This document shows, piece after piece, positions 19,761 to 31,500 of a stretch of DNA of 35,181 nucleotides. The notes below the pieces were generated by a model. It made no database searches. It was not told the DNA's origin and worked only from the letters and a program-made list of their open reading frames with translations. The stretch's first letter is position 1, and each line of letters begins with the position of its first letter. Both the position numbers and the translations under genes were made by a program. Source of the DNA: Smittium culicis (taxonomy: Eukaryota; Kickxellomycota; Harpellomycetes; Harpellales; Legeriomycetaceae); the NCBI GenBank assembly GCA_001970855.1, contig LSSN01000479.1, positions 1-35,181 on the forward strand. Reading direction: 5' to 3'.

Positions 19761-22700
19761 ATATACCCAAAACGTATACGTATTTGCTCCAAATTAAATA
19801 TTTCATATCATCTAATAATATATATCATTTATCTATTAAAAATAATATTTAATTGAATTTTGAAAAAATATTGTATTAAAACCAAAAAAAGTTATAAATT
19901 GTACAAAAAAATGCATAAATTATAAATTTTGATGCTTTTTCTTTAAATTAAATCCTTCTGTGATAAAAATTTTACAGCTTTGATAAAAGTAATATGTTTC
20001 ATTTTATATTCAATTTATTGATTTTTTTATGAAAAACAAAATTTCTTAAAATTATTACATATATCTCTTTAATAATATATACCTTTGAAATTCATCTCAT
20101 AGATTAAAATATTTTAGTAATAAAAATGCTTAAAATTATATCATTCTCATTATTTTATAATTTAAGCTATCATACTTCAAAAAAAAATACTGTTAATCCT
20201 TACCTTTTTTCATTCTAAATTATAGTTTATATAATTATAGCTTTAAATTAGTTATACAAATTAATATAGAATATATTAAACTCGAGGAATTTAGAATATA
20301 TCAATGAAATTTTGCTCTAATTTACTATCACTTTATCTTTTATTAAATACATACTCGTTCATATTAATGTACTTTTTGAAAAAAATAAATTTTTTTATTT
20401 CAAATTTAAAAACATACGATATATTTATTCATAATATACAACTTGTATAAATTAATTTTCGCAATATAAAATTTAGGGTGATTTTAAAGATTTTAATTAA
20501 ATTAAGATACGATATTTAATTAGCATCAGCTTGAATTTTTGCCACTTCTTTTGGTTGAAAATTTAGAAAAAATTATATTTCTGCATTAAAATTTCTATTA
20601 ATAAGTAGAATTCAGAATAGATCCTATTTATATTATGTTTTTACCCACAAAATTCTTTTTAGATGCCGCCTATAAAATTATTTTGCAATAAAGATGCAAT
20701 GAAAATATTCTATGATTGATTATTACCAAAAACCATAAATATTTAAAAAATATATACTGAATCGTATTAAACTATTTACCATACAGAATAAAAATATTTA
20801 TTTATTTAAAATATATATATTTATTAAACCTGAATATCTCAAGTTCAATTTTTTAATAAAACCAATAAAAATCGATCCAGATTTTTATAAGTTCAGAAAT
20901 CAAAAACCACTTATCTCATTCTAGATACGACTCTTTTGGAAATAATAACGATAGATACACTTTAATTTTAATAAAGCTATTTTTTAATCTCTTTTTTCAG
21001 ACATAATTGGTTATTAATGTCATATACTCCTAATATACATTCAATTTTAGCTTTAAATTTTGCTAATCGTATATTAAGATGTTCTACCTGTCTAAAAACT
21101 TTATTTTATAAATTATTTTGCTAAAATAATTGATGTTGATCGTAAGTTATAATAAAGCTTGTAGCATTTACTATTCGCCAAAATGAGTATTTTGATTTAG
21201 ATTACTAAATTTGTGAAAATCTATTATTGTATTTATAAACGCGAAAAAAAAAAAAAAATTAATATTTAGATATTTGTGAAATATTATAGAAATTCTATAT
21301 ACATCTCACTGAATATACGACTTCATTTAATACTATTACATGCATAATTTAAGCATTAAAATACATTTTTATATTAAAAAACATCTTTGGAGGTAATCTT
21401 TTATCTTCTACAGCATATAGTTTAAAAAATTATGATTGAGTTATAATACTTCGTTATTATTTTAATATATACGAATATAAGAGATTTAGTTTTAATATGA
21501 TAAAAGAAATTACAATATTAATTTGATTTTTCTTTAATTTTATACAAAAATTTTTAAAGTATTTATAACAAACATAGTTTAAATTAATAAATTAAAAACT
21601 CAAATAAGATATCGAAAAGTGGCTAAAGTGTATAGTATTTACTATTTAATGATACCTGAAAATAAAATATCAAACTAAATATTAAAATAAAAAAATATTA
21701 ATAATCGCTAGCAAACTTGATATATTAGGTGTACTAAAAAATAATAATTTGTATTGATTTTCAATCTTATAATTAAAATTAAAGTCTTAATGTTATTTTT
21801 ATTTTAGTTTAATTATTTTAATATTAAATTAATATCAATATATTAATAATATTTGCGAAAATATCACAATTTTTTAAATAAAGTTCCATCATTATGCTTT
21901 CTTTAAGCTATGCTTATAAATATTTATATACATTCATAATAATTTCCCCTTTTGAAATATTTTCTTCTTTAAATAAGAATATCATGATATTATTAATAAA
22001 CTTTGATATACATATTTGAAAATATTTATAAAATCATCCTTTAAAATTCCATTTTTCACTTAGAGCTCTTATAAATAAAACTGGATTAGATACGAAAATT
22101 AATATTAATTTTTATGTCGATACAGAGTTTTTTCAGGTTTAAAATTTAACAACTAATTCAATAATTAAATACGACTTTTATTACTTTATAAATTATATCT
22201 GATGATTTAATTTTAAAAGAATATTTGTGGTAAATTAAATTTAGCCGAATTTCTATGAATATATTCGATATTTTTTTACAGCTGATTTTTATGAATTAAA
22301 AGTCAATTTTTTATAGATTTGTTTGATTCGAGATAACCTAAGCATTTTTTTAAAGCTATATATAAGATTTTATTTAATAATAAAATCCGAGAACAAGTAT
22401 AGTTATTAATTGGTCAAAAATACTTCTCTTTTTAAATTCACAGAGAATTGAATTTTTATACATCTCATCTCAATTTGGATAAATGTAATTTATCTGATTT
22501 CATTCTGAGAAAAGCTATAATTACTAAGGATAAAAACAAATGATTAAAAAAAGAAAATATCACCCATGATATTCTAATATATGCGTTAATCCAAATTTTT
22601 CATATTTAGAAGGTAATCTAGTTTTTTTTATGAGAAAATATATCATTTTTTAATATTTGAAATAAATTATTAAGCAAGTTTTTAGATAGTTATTTATTTT

Positions 22701-25700
22701 AACAGATGAGCTATAACTTATTTAGAATTTATTGATTAATAAAAATTTTTATATATCAAGTGCTCAATTATACTTCTCCTTCAATTGTAAAAATTCAATA
22801 TAAATGTAAAGACTTGGTATAATTGTAATGATTAAATATTTATAATTTATAATTAAAATGGGTTTTCAATTAAAGTAGTAAAAATATATTAAAATTTTTT
22901 TAAGTACCGTAAAAAAATTAACTAATTAAAATATAAATAATAATATGTTATAAAAATATGGTTTAACCAATATTCAAGGACACAATTTCAAAAAATTTCA
23001 TAATATAAACGATAAATAATATTAACATTATATCTTTTTTAACGCATACTAGCCTTATTTTAGAGTTTTTACAATTTTTAGATAGGCTTTAGTAAAAAAT
23101 ATTGATATTGATTTAAAGTTCCAAGGCATCAGAAATATCTACAGTTGTGATATGAATAAATAGAAATAATAACATTTATAGAATTAATTATTAAAATGAT
23201 TTCTTTATTAAACCAGGATCTGAATAAAAAAATTCGTAAAAGCATGATAAGCTAAGATATTAATAGATATCACTTAATGGTTAAAAATGCCAAAATAGAT
23301 ATATAGTAGTTATAATACTAAAGTCTATAAATTTTTGTTGGTATTTAATTTAAATTAATACCAATTTATATGGGAAAATATTATTATTGTAATCTTAGGA
23401 CATTAATTTACACCAATAGACAATTTATATATACTGTTATTTAATAAATAATAGAGAAGAGATTCAATTCATCAATATTTATATTACGAATATATTGTGA
23501 AAATTTTTATGGTATTTAGCTTTTCTAATTATCTGTAAAAAACTTACATAACCACTGGGGTATAGTAAAATAATAATTATTAAAATTTTTGTGAATTCAT
23601 AGATATATTTAAAATAAATTTATTCGTATTATATTATAATCAAGTAGGTTTAGTATTTTGGATATAATCTAAATAAATTATAAACTACGGAATAAACCAC
23701 AAGCAATGCTAATTGATATTAAATAAAGGTATTATTTAATATTTTTTATCCGCTATAATTGATAAAGATTACATTCTATTACTATACAATACAATTATTC
23801 TAATAATTAACAATGTAACATTGTATAGAATTATTTGCCATAATCATCGATTTTTTCTATTTATATGATAATCGAATAAAAATAAAATGCTCGATTTCAG
23901 CCTCGATTTTTTAGTATTGGCTATTTATATATATTTCTATAATTAATTCAAAATATTTAAGGCATAATTTAAAATTTTAAATATCCATTGTATATTTTCT
24001 TAAGCTAGCAGGATGGATATTTTGAATAAAAAAGTTCAAAAAAGGTTTATACTATCCAAATTTATCTACCAAGATTAATTTTTAGTTTGAATTATTTTTA
24101 ATTTCAGTATCGAAACTTTTGAGGTGAAATTTTTCATTTTATAACACCAATAAAATACAGATTTTGCCAAAAATATTTTATATTAATTTATACTAAAATC
24201 AAATTCATAGGATTATCTATATAATTTTTTAACAACAATTAAGTCAGTTATAAATATGTATACATATCATATTCGAGAATTTAATAAAATTAAGTACAAA
24301 TATATTGAATTTTTTCTTAAAAGGTTGGTTATTTTTCACACAGTTGATAGTAAAAGATCATACAATAAGCTTATATCAATAATTTTAATTTTTTTCTCCA
24401 TTTAATGTAATAAAATCTAGAAAACAGTTTGTGCAGTTAATAATTTTTTTTCTATGTATCCATCCTCAATTTTTTGAATCTCGCAAATGATATACATTTT
24501 CTTCCACCTCACCCTATATAATCTTTCATTAAATATATAATAATTAAAAAAATTATTTCTGAATCAAGCGTCATAAAAAAAGTCTAATTATTCTTATAAA
24601 TTAAGAAAATTTAGCACTAAAATCTATTAACATCATCGAAAAATTACAGAAAAAATTTGTGATTACAAATAAACGATTGATCGATAAATTTATAGTATAA
24701 AATAGTGAGATTTATAAATAATGAGTTCTTTTTTATGTATGATTGTATCTATCACGAGATACGATTATACTAGATTAAATTCCAGATAAAATTTTAAAAT
24801 TTTTTTATATTTATCGAGTAGAATTTAAAATTTATTTGTGATAAATTTAATTTTTGTGCAATATAAAATTCTTTAACCTTGAACATATCATTTTTTATGA
24901 AAATTTAAACCTAATAATCTAAAGTTATCCTAGACATTGATATTCTAGACTCCATTTTATTGCATTAAATATCATGACTTGTCATTAAATACATATATAG
25001 GGGTATGCTAAGAGTATATTTATAAATCGATTTTAGCTGATTATTAAAGAAATTTTATTTTGATTCTATGTTTTTTCCTATAGCATCAATTAAAGGTTTT
25101 CTTGGTATATATTCACATTTGAGTATAACCATCTTAAATAATATAAATTTAATGAGTGAATACTGATTTATTTCAATAATTGCACATTTTTTATAAATCA
25201 CTAAATTTTTATACATCAAAAAGTATAAAATGTCCCAGAAATTTAAATTAAGATCAACAGTAAGCTTTTGTTACAATAAATGATGATATTTAATAGCAAT
25301 ACATAGCTATTGAATTATTAGTTTCAATTTCTAAAATAGAGGTGGGTTATAATTATTTTTCTATAAATAAAAATTTAACTCTGAGTTAGCAAATTAGAAT
25401 TTTCAGCTTTATATCTATTTTCGGCTTTTTAAAATACTTAATACCTCTTTAACAAAAAATCATCGTTTAATATTCTTGTATAGTTTGTATATACAAGTAT
25501 AACATCTCGCGAATTAATTTACTGTCAGTTGAATACAACTGTTTATATTCTATAGAAAACTGTGTTTTATCATTAGGTTTAATTTATTGTTTACTATTTA
25601 TTTAATTTTAAAATCTTAATATGCAAAATATTTTTTACATTGTTACTTCAATCTTTTTGAAAATGTACAATTATCGTGAATTATAACATCAAAAATAGGT

Positions 25701-26040
25701 ATTTGTTCTAGGATTAAAGGTTGATAACGTTTTTTTTTGTACGGAAGTAAATTTTAAAAATAATTCATATTATTTTTAAATTATTAAAAAGTTTATAGCA
25801 ATAGATTCCTGAATTTTTTTAGAGACATTAAATATCAAAAATTTATCTTATTTTTTTTTTTTAGAATATGTATCCATTATTGTACATTCTTTTTTATTAT
25901 AAAAATTTCCCAGAAATTCAGAAAGATGTAATGATTTTTTGTATGTTTTAAAAATTAAATAATCTAAAAATAGTATCTATTTTTTGAAATATGAAAAGTT
26001 ATAATTTACTAAATTATGCTATTCCTTTCATTTCTTTTTC

Positions 26041-26319
26041 TTAATTTAATTTGGGAGATTTGATTACTCTTAGAATTGGTATTATACTTCTTATATTAAT
26101 AAAATCAGATATATATTTTTTATAACACAGTTTCATAGGGCTTTTCTTTGTATTCGAAAAAAATTCATAAATTTCATTTTGAATTTCCCCAGTCTCTACA
26201 GATAATATCGTTGAGCTAAATCTATATAATATACAGAACATTTTATATTTAAATATTCTTCTCATTCTTATTTGAATCAAAAACATGTTCTTCACTATTG
26301 TTCTAAATAATTGGTACAA
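26041..26319 (-). pseudogene. possible integrase C-terminal relic
   Basis: A 92-codon open frame contains RTIVKNM, which resembles the ERxNRTI segment after the integrase core glutamate, and about 50 residues later NTKKSPMKLCYKK, which resembles the H.ST..SPF.L.YG segment that closes the Ty3/Gypsy integrase core. Spacing between the two is about right. The residues between are not conserved and no start or neighbouring domain is present, so this is a fragment at best. Confidence 0.35.
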
Positions 26320-26960
26320 TTTAAAATAGAACAGCTTTTCATCTTGATCAACTTAAGTTAAATTATTAATTGGCTTATCAATTTCAAATAACAGGGAATA
26401 CATCTAGAATGGCTAAATATTCTTAGCATTGCCGAAAGACCATTTATTCCATATATCGTATTCAATTGAATCACGAATACCATATATATCGTTGAATATT
26501 AATTTTTTGGACTACAAAATAAGGGAATGTGTGTGTTGAATAATTCTTAGCAACATGAGACAGGATTAAGTCACGAGCCAAAGGATGTTAGGTTCCTAAA
26601 ATCTATATTTCAACTAAGTTAAAATATAGACAAAAAAAAAAGATGAGGTGATATGTTCTAGACTAGATTTTAGGATTAAAAAAATTTAGTTAGTATATTT
26701 AGGTTTATTAAGATTTTTTGTTAGTACAATTTTTATATAGGAATGTCTATAGATACATTACCTGGTATTTAAAAAACAAAAAAAAAAAACATTATCACGA
26801 AGAGAAGCCGGCATAATTGGGACTTCAGGAAAATAATAATAAAATTTTCATAGCGAGAAAATTATAGTCTTGGTGGTGCAATTAAACTTTTATAATATGG
26901 CCCGAAAACTAGGAATAGTAATTTTTTTTGTTTTTCTCATACTGATTATTCGATTTAATT

Positions 26961-27062
26961 GCAATTAAATCTTTGGATTATTTTGATTAGAATTATAAGG
27001 TTGATGAATCTGGTACTGTTCACACAAATGCTTTAGCTTGGAACCAAAAAAAAATAGGTTAA
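26961..27062 (+). pseudogene. possible RNase H C-terminal relic
   Basis: One forward frame reads NYKV, then ESGTVHTNALA, after a stop at 26988. This matches the end of the Ty3/Gypsy RNase H domain, where a Tyr-Lys-Val strand is followed by a (P/S)Gxxx(N/H)xxADALSR segment. The Asp of ADALSR is missing, and only about 35 residues can be followed. Confidence 0.35.
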
Positions 27063-27296
27063 TGATTTTTGTTATATAATTCAAAGTTTATAAAAGTATT
27101 TTAATAATAAATAAAGATAAATGTGCCTCAGAAATTTCTATCAAAATTACTTTCCACTAACTCGAGATCTGACAGTTTTAAAAATATCAACTAAATTATA
27201 TTTTTTTGTTACAAAAAAATATTATAAATGGAGCTGATAATTTCCAAAATTAATTAAACCTTTTTGAATATTATATTTGATCTTTAATAAGTTCTA

Positions 27297-27479
27297 ATGT
27301 TTTTGAAAACAATAAATATCAAAAAAATTTTAATTTTAATTATAATTCTCTATTTTCAAAAAATTCCTTCTCCAAAGTTATATATGGTAGATCAAGGTGT
27401 CATATATATAAAAAAAAAAGTATTTTCAAACTGGGCAGCTTGGCTTGTGGTAACAAAATTAAAATTACAAAAAATATAA
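27297..27479 (+). pseudogene. possible gag-like fragment
   Basis: A 60-codon frame ends with a VIYIKKK...NWAAWL stretch that resembles the A..YLKG.A..WW motif of retrotransposon Gag. There is no zinc knuckle or other support. This is a weak call. Confidence 0.22.
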
Positions 27480-28685
27480 GTGATCTAGTTTCACTGAATT
27501 ACAATAAAATATGGCTATGTTTAGAAATTTCTTCTTTGTTCAAATTATAATATATATATATAAATTATCGTGTATATTTCTGTATATTATGAATCGATCA
27601 CACTTTTATGAATTTTTCTTGTATAGCGAAAATAATTATTAAAAAACAATACAAGATTTTGACATTATTACTTATTTATAAAGCCGCAAATGGTAGTTTA
27701 AAAATATATTAGTATATAAGCTATAAAAATATGTATTTTTGATTGGAGCTCGATTCCGATAGAATTTATTTACAAGGTCATTGAAAAAATTTGGAATAAA
27801 ATATATATAATTGTAGGACCAAATATACTTTACACAAAGCACTATTGTAAGTGCCCAAACATTTTTTTGATATTTTATTCTATTCTTAAAAAAAAAAACT
27901 TGAATAACTTCAAATATAAACAAAATTAATAATCACGGGATGTACTGATTCAAAATTCAATTTTTAATGGAGCATAAAGAAAAAAAAGGTGCCCAACCCG
28001 CATTAATATATAATGTAAGGACTTTAATGGGTAAAAATATTTTGAAAGGAAGAATATGAAATTCGCCTACAATTTATAGTAGTATTTTTTAATTATAGAT
28101 AATATTTTATCAAGTCAATACGTTAAAAAGTCATATCTAAGCAATTCATATGGAATTTATTTTCTAGCGCTGGTAAATATAAAAATGTACAAAATCTACA
28201 TGAAAGGAGATAAAAAAGCTGAGTAGGAATTCAATTTTTGAATTTATGAATTATAGAAAATTTTTTTTTTTAAATTGTCACTTACGATGTAAAGGAAAAA
28301 AAAATCAAATGATGAACCTTTTCAGGGGTAAGTAAAATTATAAAATCAAATCTTTTTATTCGATAAAAATATGACTTTAAAGTCGATACTAATGAGATTC
28401 ATAGGGTAGCTTTAGATTTTTTTTACTAAAAATTATTCTTACAGATATTATTGTTATAACTAAAAGTCAATCCATTCGACAGTACTTTCTGATAAAATTG
28501 TAATGGAAAGGATATCTATAGCAAATTAACCCTTTCCCATCCAACATTCTTTGAAAAAATGAATTTATTGATTCGCCTATGATTTATAAGTAATTTTATG
28601 ATTTGCTGTTATACTATAATATACCAATATTCTTGTGAGGCTCGGAATTAAATTATTTTTCATAAATGTAGTAAACTATATTTTG

Positions 28686-28809
28686 CAGGTCAAAGATAGT
28701 CTACCGCCCGTGGAAGGGCTGATAAAAGTGGGTTAGCTATTCGGCAAGAATTATAATTTGATACTAACATATATTGGCCTAATAAATTGTCTACCTTTAG
28801 AAATAAAAT
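28686..28809 (+). pseudogene. possible retroelement protease relic in a GC-richer patch
   Basis: In one forward frame, DSLPPVEGLIKVG, one TAG stop (28734), LFGKNYNLIL and then IGLINCLPLE can be read across about 40 codons. The second half has the layout of an LTR-element aspartic protease around its D-S/T-G-A motif, but the catalytic Asp is not present. The patch is clearly richer in G and C than the desert around it. GCCC/GGGC can also form a 4-base stem at about 28706-28719. Confidence 0.3.
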
Positions 28810-29061
28810 AAATTTATAACAGATGTACAACTTTTTTTAGAAATTCTAAGAGTAGTTTACAAGTTATCATAAGTATTTTTTGTTTCACTTTTGATAATTG
28901 TATTCATAGATAAGAAAGATATGAATATTAAGATAGTAAACTGTTGACTGAAAGAGGCACTGATAATTAGTGAAGTACTAAACATACTGTTATTAAGTAT
29001 CAAAAGAGCTTATTGTTTAGCAATTATCGCAAAAAAAAAAAGAAAAATTATCACCAGCTTA

Positions 29062-29120
29062 GCCAATAATGCGTTTTAGTTCCCTAAGGCAAAACAAACA
29101 TTTTTCAGTTTTGGGCCAAT
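29062..29120. promoter_or_regulatory. two CCAAT boxes upstream of the permease
   Basis: GCCAAT at 29062-29067 and at 29115-29120, about 230-290 bases before the start codon of the amino-acid permease and in the same orientation. This is the same hexamer as upstream of THOC5, the Rrm4-like gene and the ORC2/SANT pair. Confidence 0.5.
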
Positions 29121-29351
29121 GGTTTTAATAAGAAAGGGATTTAAGATTAGATACAATTAAAGCAAAGAAAAATTGAGCTAAAAAGGTTCATGTTGTATAG
29201 TTAGGAGTCGCAAGTTTTTTTTACGCTTATATTAAAGTATAGCCGATTTAGCACCCATCCCAACTCCCCTTACCGTTTTAAATACAATATATATATCGTT
29301 ATTCCTATTATATCACTAAAAATATCACTTGATAATATAATCGATTAAAGG

Positions 29352-31156
29352 ATGAATCACGAAGCATCTCCCTCCTCTTCAAACCAAACCTTGGGAAATA
29401 ACTACGGCTCTATAGAAGGTAAAATAAACCTCCACTTCCATCATAAAAAATCGCCACATCCTTATATTTTTTAGAATTAAAATACCAAAAGTTTTATTAA
29501 AGGTAAGCTTACTTTTATTTTGCCTCAGAACAACCTCTCATCGCTACAAAAGTTCATGGAAAATCTTCAAACTGGGATACTTTTTTGCAAATCAGGTAAT
29601 TATTATCATATAAAAAATTTAGCTTGTTTTATAATCTTTATTTTTTTTAAAATACAATTTAGCTGTATTCTCCTTGGTACTGGTGTTTTACAGTTGCCAG
29701 CTGCATTAAAAGAAGGAGGATGGATAGGAATATTTTACATCTTGCTGGCCGGCGTTATATCAAACTATACTGGAATACTAACAGTGCGATGCTTATACTA
29801 CAAAGAGTAAATCTTCATTCTCGTTTATTTTATCTTTCATTTTTCGCAAATTAATTCTACTTAAATCTTATTTTTTTAGAGGATCAAGGGTTAAGACATT
29901 TTCTGAATTAGGACGTTCTGCTTTTGGAAATAGAGGCCTTCTACTAGTTAAATTTATGAAAAATTTTGCCCTTATTAGCGCTGGTGCGATTTTTATTCTC
30001 TTAGCTGCTATCAATTTAGATGCGCTCACTAAGTTGTATTTTGGATTTGGTGACAACATCAAACTATGGTAAATTATTTATATGTACTTATTTTTTTGTA
30101 TATATATATTTTTGATTATTGTTTTAAAGTTTTTTTTATATTTTTTTAACGTTTTTTTTTTGATGTAAATAGGGTTACTATTTCGTCCATTTTGGTTTTT
30201 ATACCAATGCTTGCTTTCAAAGAATTGCACGAGTCTCCCTTTTTGTCATTTTTTGGAACATTTACCACTGTTTTTGTAATTATTATTGTTACTGCTTTAA
30301 GCATTATCAAATTTTTACAAAAAGATTTTGTACTTCCTCCAAGTAATCTGTTTAGCCTTAAAGGGTTTCCAATTTCCCTATCTTCAATTTGTTTCGCCTT
30401 CGGAGGAAATTTATTGTGGCCTGAAGTAGAAGAAGGAATGGAAGATCCCAAGTCCTTTGAAAGAGTTTTGACTCTTTCAAACGGAGTAGTTACATTGTTT
30501 TACGTCACTGTAGCACTTACCGCTTATCTCGTCTTTGGCGATAACGTTTTGTCCCCAGTGCTTTTATCTTTCGAGCCAAGCATTTTCCTCGACGCTTCGT
30601 ATATGCTAATAGCCCTACACGTTCTTCTCACTGCCCCTATGCTCCTTATGTCCGTTTCAAATGAAATTGAAAAGGATATTAGTGCCTCTGATTCAGAAAA
30701 CAGCGAAAGCAGATTCTTTACTAGATCAGCTTTACGTGGCGTGATCATAATAATAGCTTCTACTACTGTTGTCTCTCTACCAAATTTCGAAAAATTAGTT
30801 TCATTCTTTGGCTCAATGACATCATCTATTCTAAGCTTTGTAAGTACTTTAATATTTTCTTTTTAAATCCAGCTTAACCCAGCCCTTATATTCTTTTTTT
30901 TTAAATATTTTTCCCTTTTCGCTTGGAAGTTAAAATTAGCATTAAAAATAATCTAGCTATTACTATAAAAAAATCTTACTGCTTATTTTTATGGCTATAG
31001 GTTTTACCTGTTGTGTTTTATGTCCAACTATACAAAAACCAAATCAGCTTTTCTTTCATCGACAAGCTTAATTTAGGATTGATTATTGTTATAGGAATGA
31101 TTTGCTTTATTGCAGGTTCATACTTTTCTGGACGTGATCTATTATCTTCGTTTTAG
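29352..31156 (+). CDS. amino-acid permease of the AAAP family (AVT/SLC32-36-38 type)
   Basis: Exons 29352-29418, 29529-29595, 29663-29806, 29880-30068, 30173-30839 and 31001-31156 give 429 residues, a normal length. A Ser/Asn-rich cytosolic head of about 35 residues precedes eleven hydrophobic segments. TM1 carries the family signature QISCILLGTGVLQLP (LGTGVL, normally the substrate-binding break in helix 1). TM6 holds CFAFGGNLLWPEVEEGM, matching the FxFxGH...P/IxxxM motif of the family, with Asn where His is common. A charged SASDSENSES loop lies before TM9. AAAP proteins couple amino-acid transport to H+ or Na+, at the vacuole or plasma membrane; substrate and location cannot be read here. 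It converges with the HIRIP3-like gene, 344 bases downstream. Confidence 0.85.
29475..29502 (+). other. candidate 28-base poison exon in permease intron 1
   Basis: Inside intron 1, a TTTTTTAG acceptor-like site and a GTAAGC donor flank 28 bases. Including them after exon 1 gives an in-frame TAA within nine codons. Skipping them gives the intact permease. Confidence 0.3.
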
Positions 31157-31500
31157 GGATCAACCTCATAAATCCACTACAATCCTTTCCCATCAACCTT
31201 TAATAACTTAGATTATATTTTATGTATGTATATCTTTGAAAAAAATGAAAAAAAAAACTATAACCTTTTTCAATATAATTTACCTTTATAAGTACTTTAA
31301 ATACTACTCAATAAAATCAATCATCGTCAAATAAAAGCTCCAATATTAAGCTGAGTTTCAATTGAGTTTTTTTTATTTAAAGTAAAATAGAAAAAGAAAT
31401 ATTACAAAACCAATAAAATAGAAAATGAATTTATTTACCGCAATAATAACAATCTATTAGCCTGTAAATTTATTTAGCTTAAGGTGGGGTAAATAAAAAT
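31157..31500. terminator. convergent 3' region of permease and HIRIP3-like gene
   Basis: 344 AT-rich bases between facing stop codons, with AATAAA-like elements on both strands (for example ATAAAATC near 31310 and CAATAAAATAG near 31410). No gene is visible. Confidence 0.4.

Larger units (their letters stand above)
19388..29351. other. 10 kb AT-rich gene desert with retroelement traces
   Basis: About 10 kb of extremely AT-rich DNA with no intact gene that I can recognise. Open frames are short and stop-rich. Small readable patches resemble LTR-retrotransposon proteins: an integrase end (26041-26319, minus), an RNase H end (26961-27062, plus), a gag-like stretch (27297-27479, plus) and a protease-like GC-richer patch (28686-28809, plus). 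The last 300 bases before 29352 are the permease promoter. In 19,800-26,000 I found only short inverted repeats. Confidence 0.6.

Noticed and set aside
21000..21120. Minus-strand frame with a charged KVFRQVEHLNIRLAKFKAKI stretch
   Set aside because: About 38 codons, which is expected by chance in 10 kb of six-frame sequence; I could not match it to a retroelement domain.
27672..27923. 83-codon minus-strand frame
   Set aside because: Aromatic- and Ile-rich as random AT-rich DNA gives; no motif recognised.
28703..28715. ACCGCCCGT string resembling the 3' end of small-subunit rRNA
   Set aside because: Only nine bases match and the following sequence differs; not an rRNA fragment.
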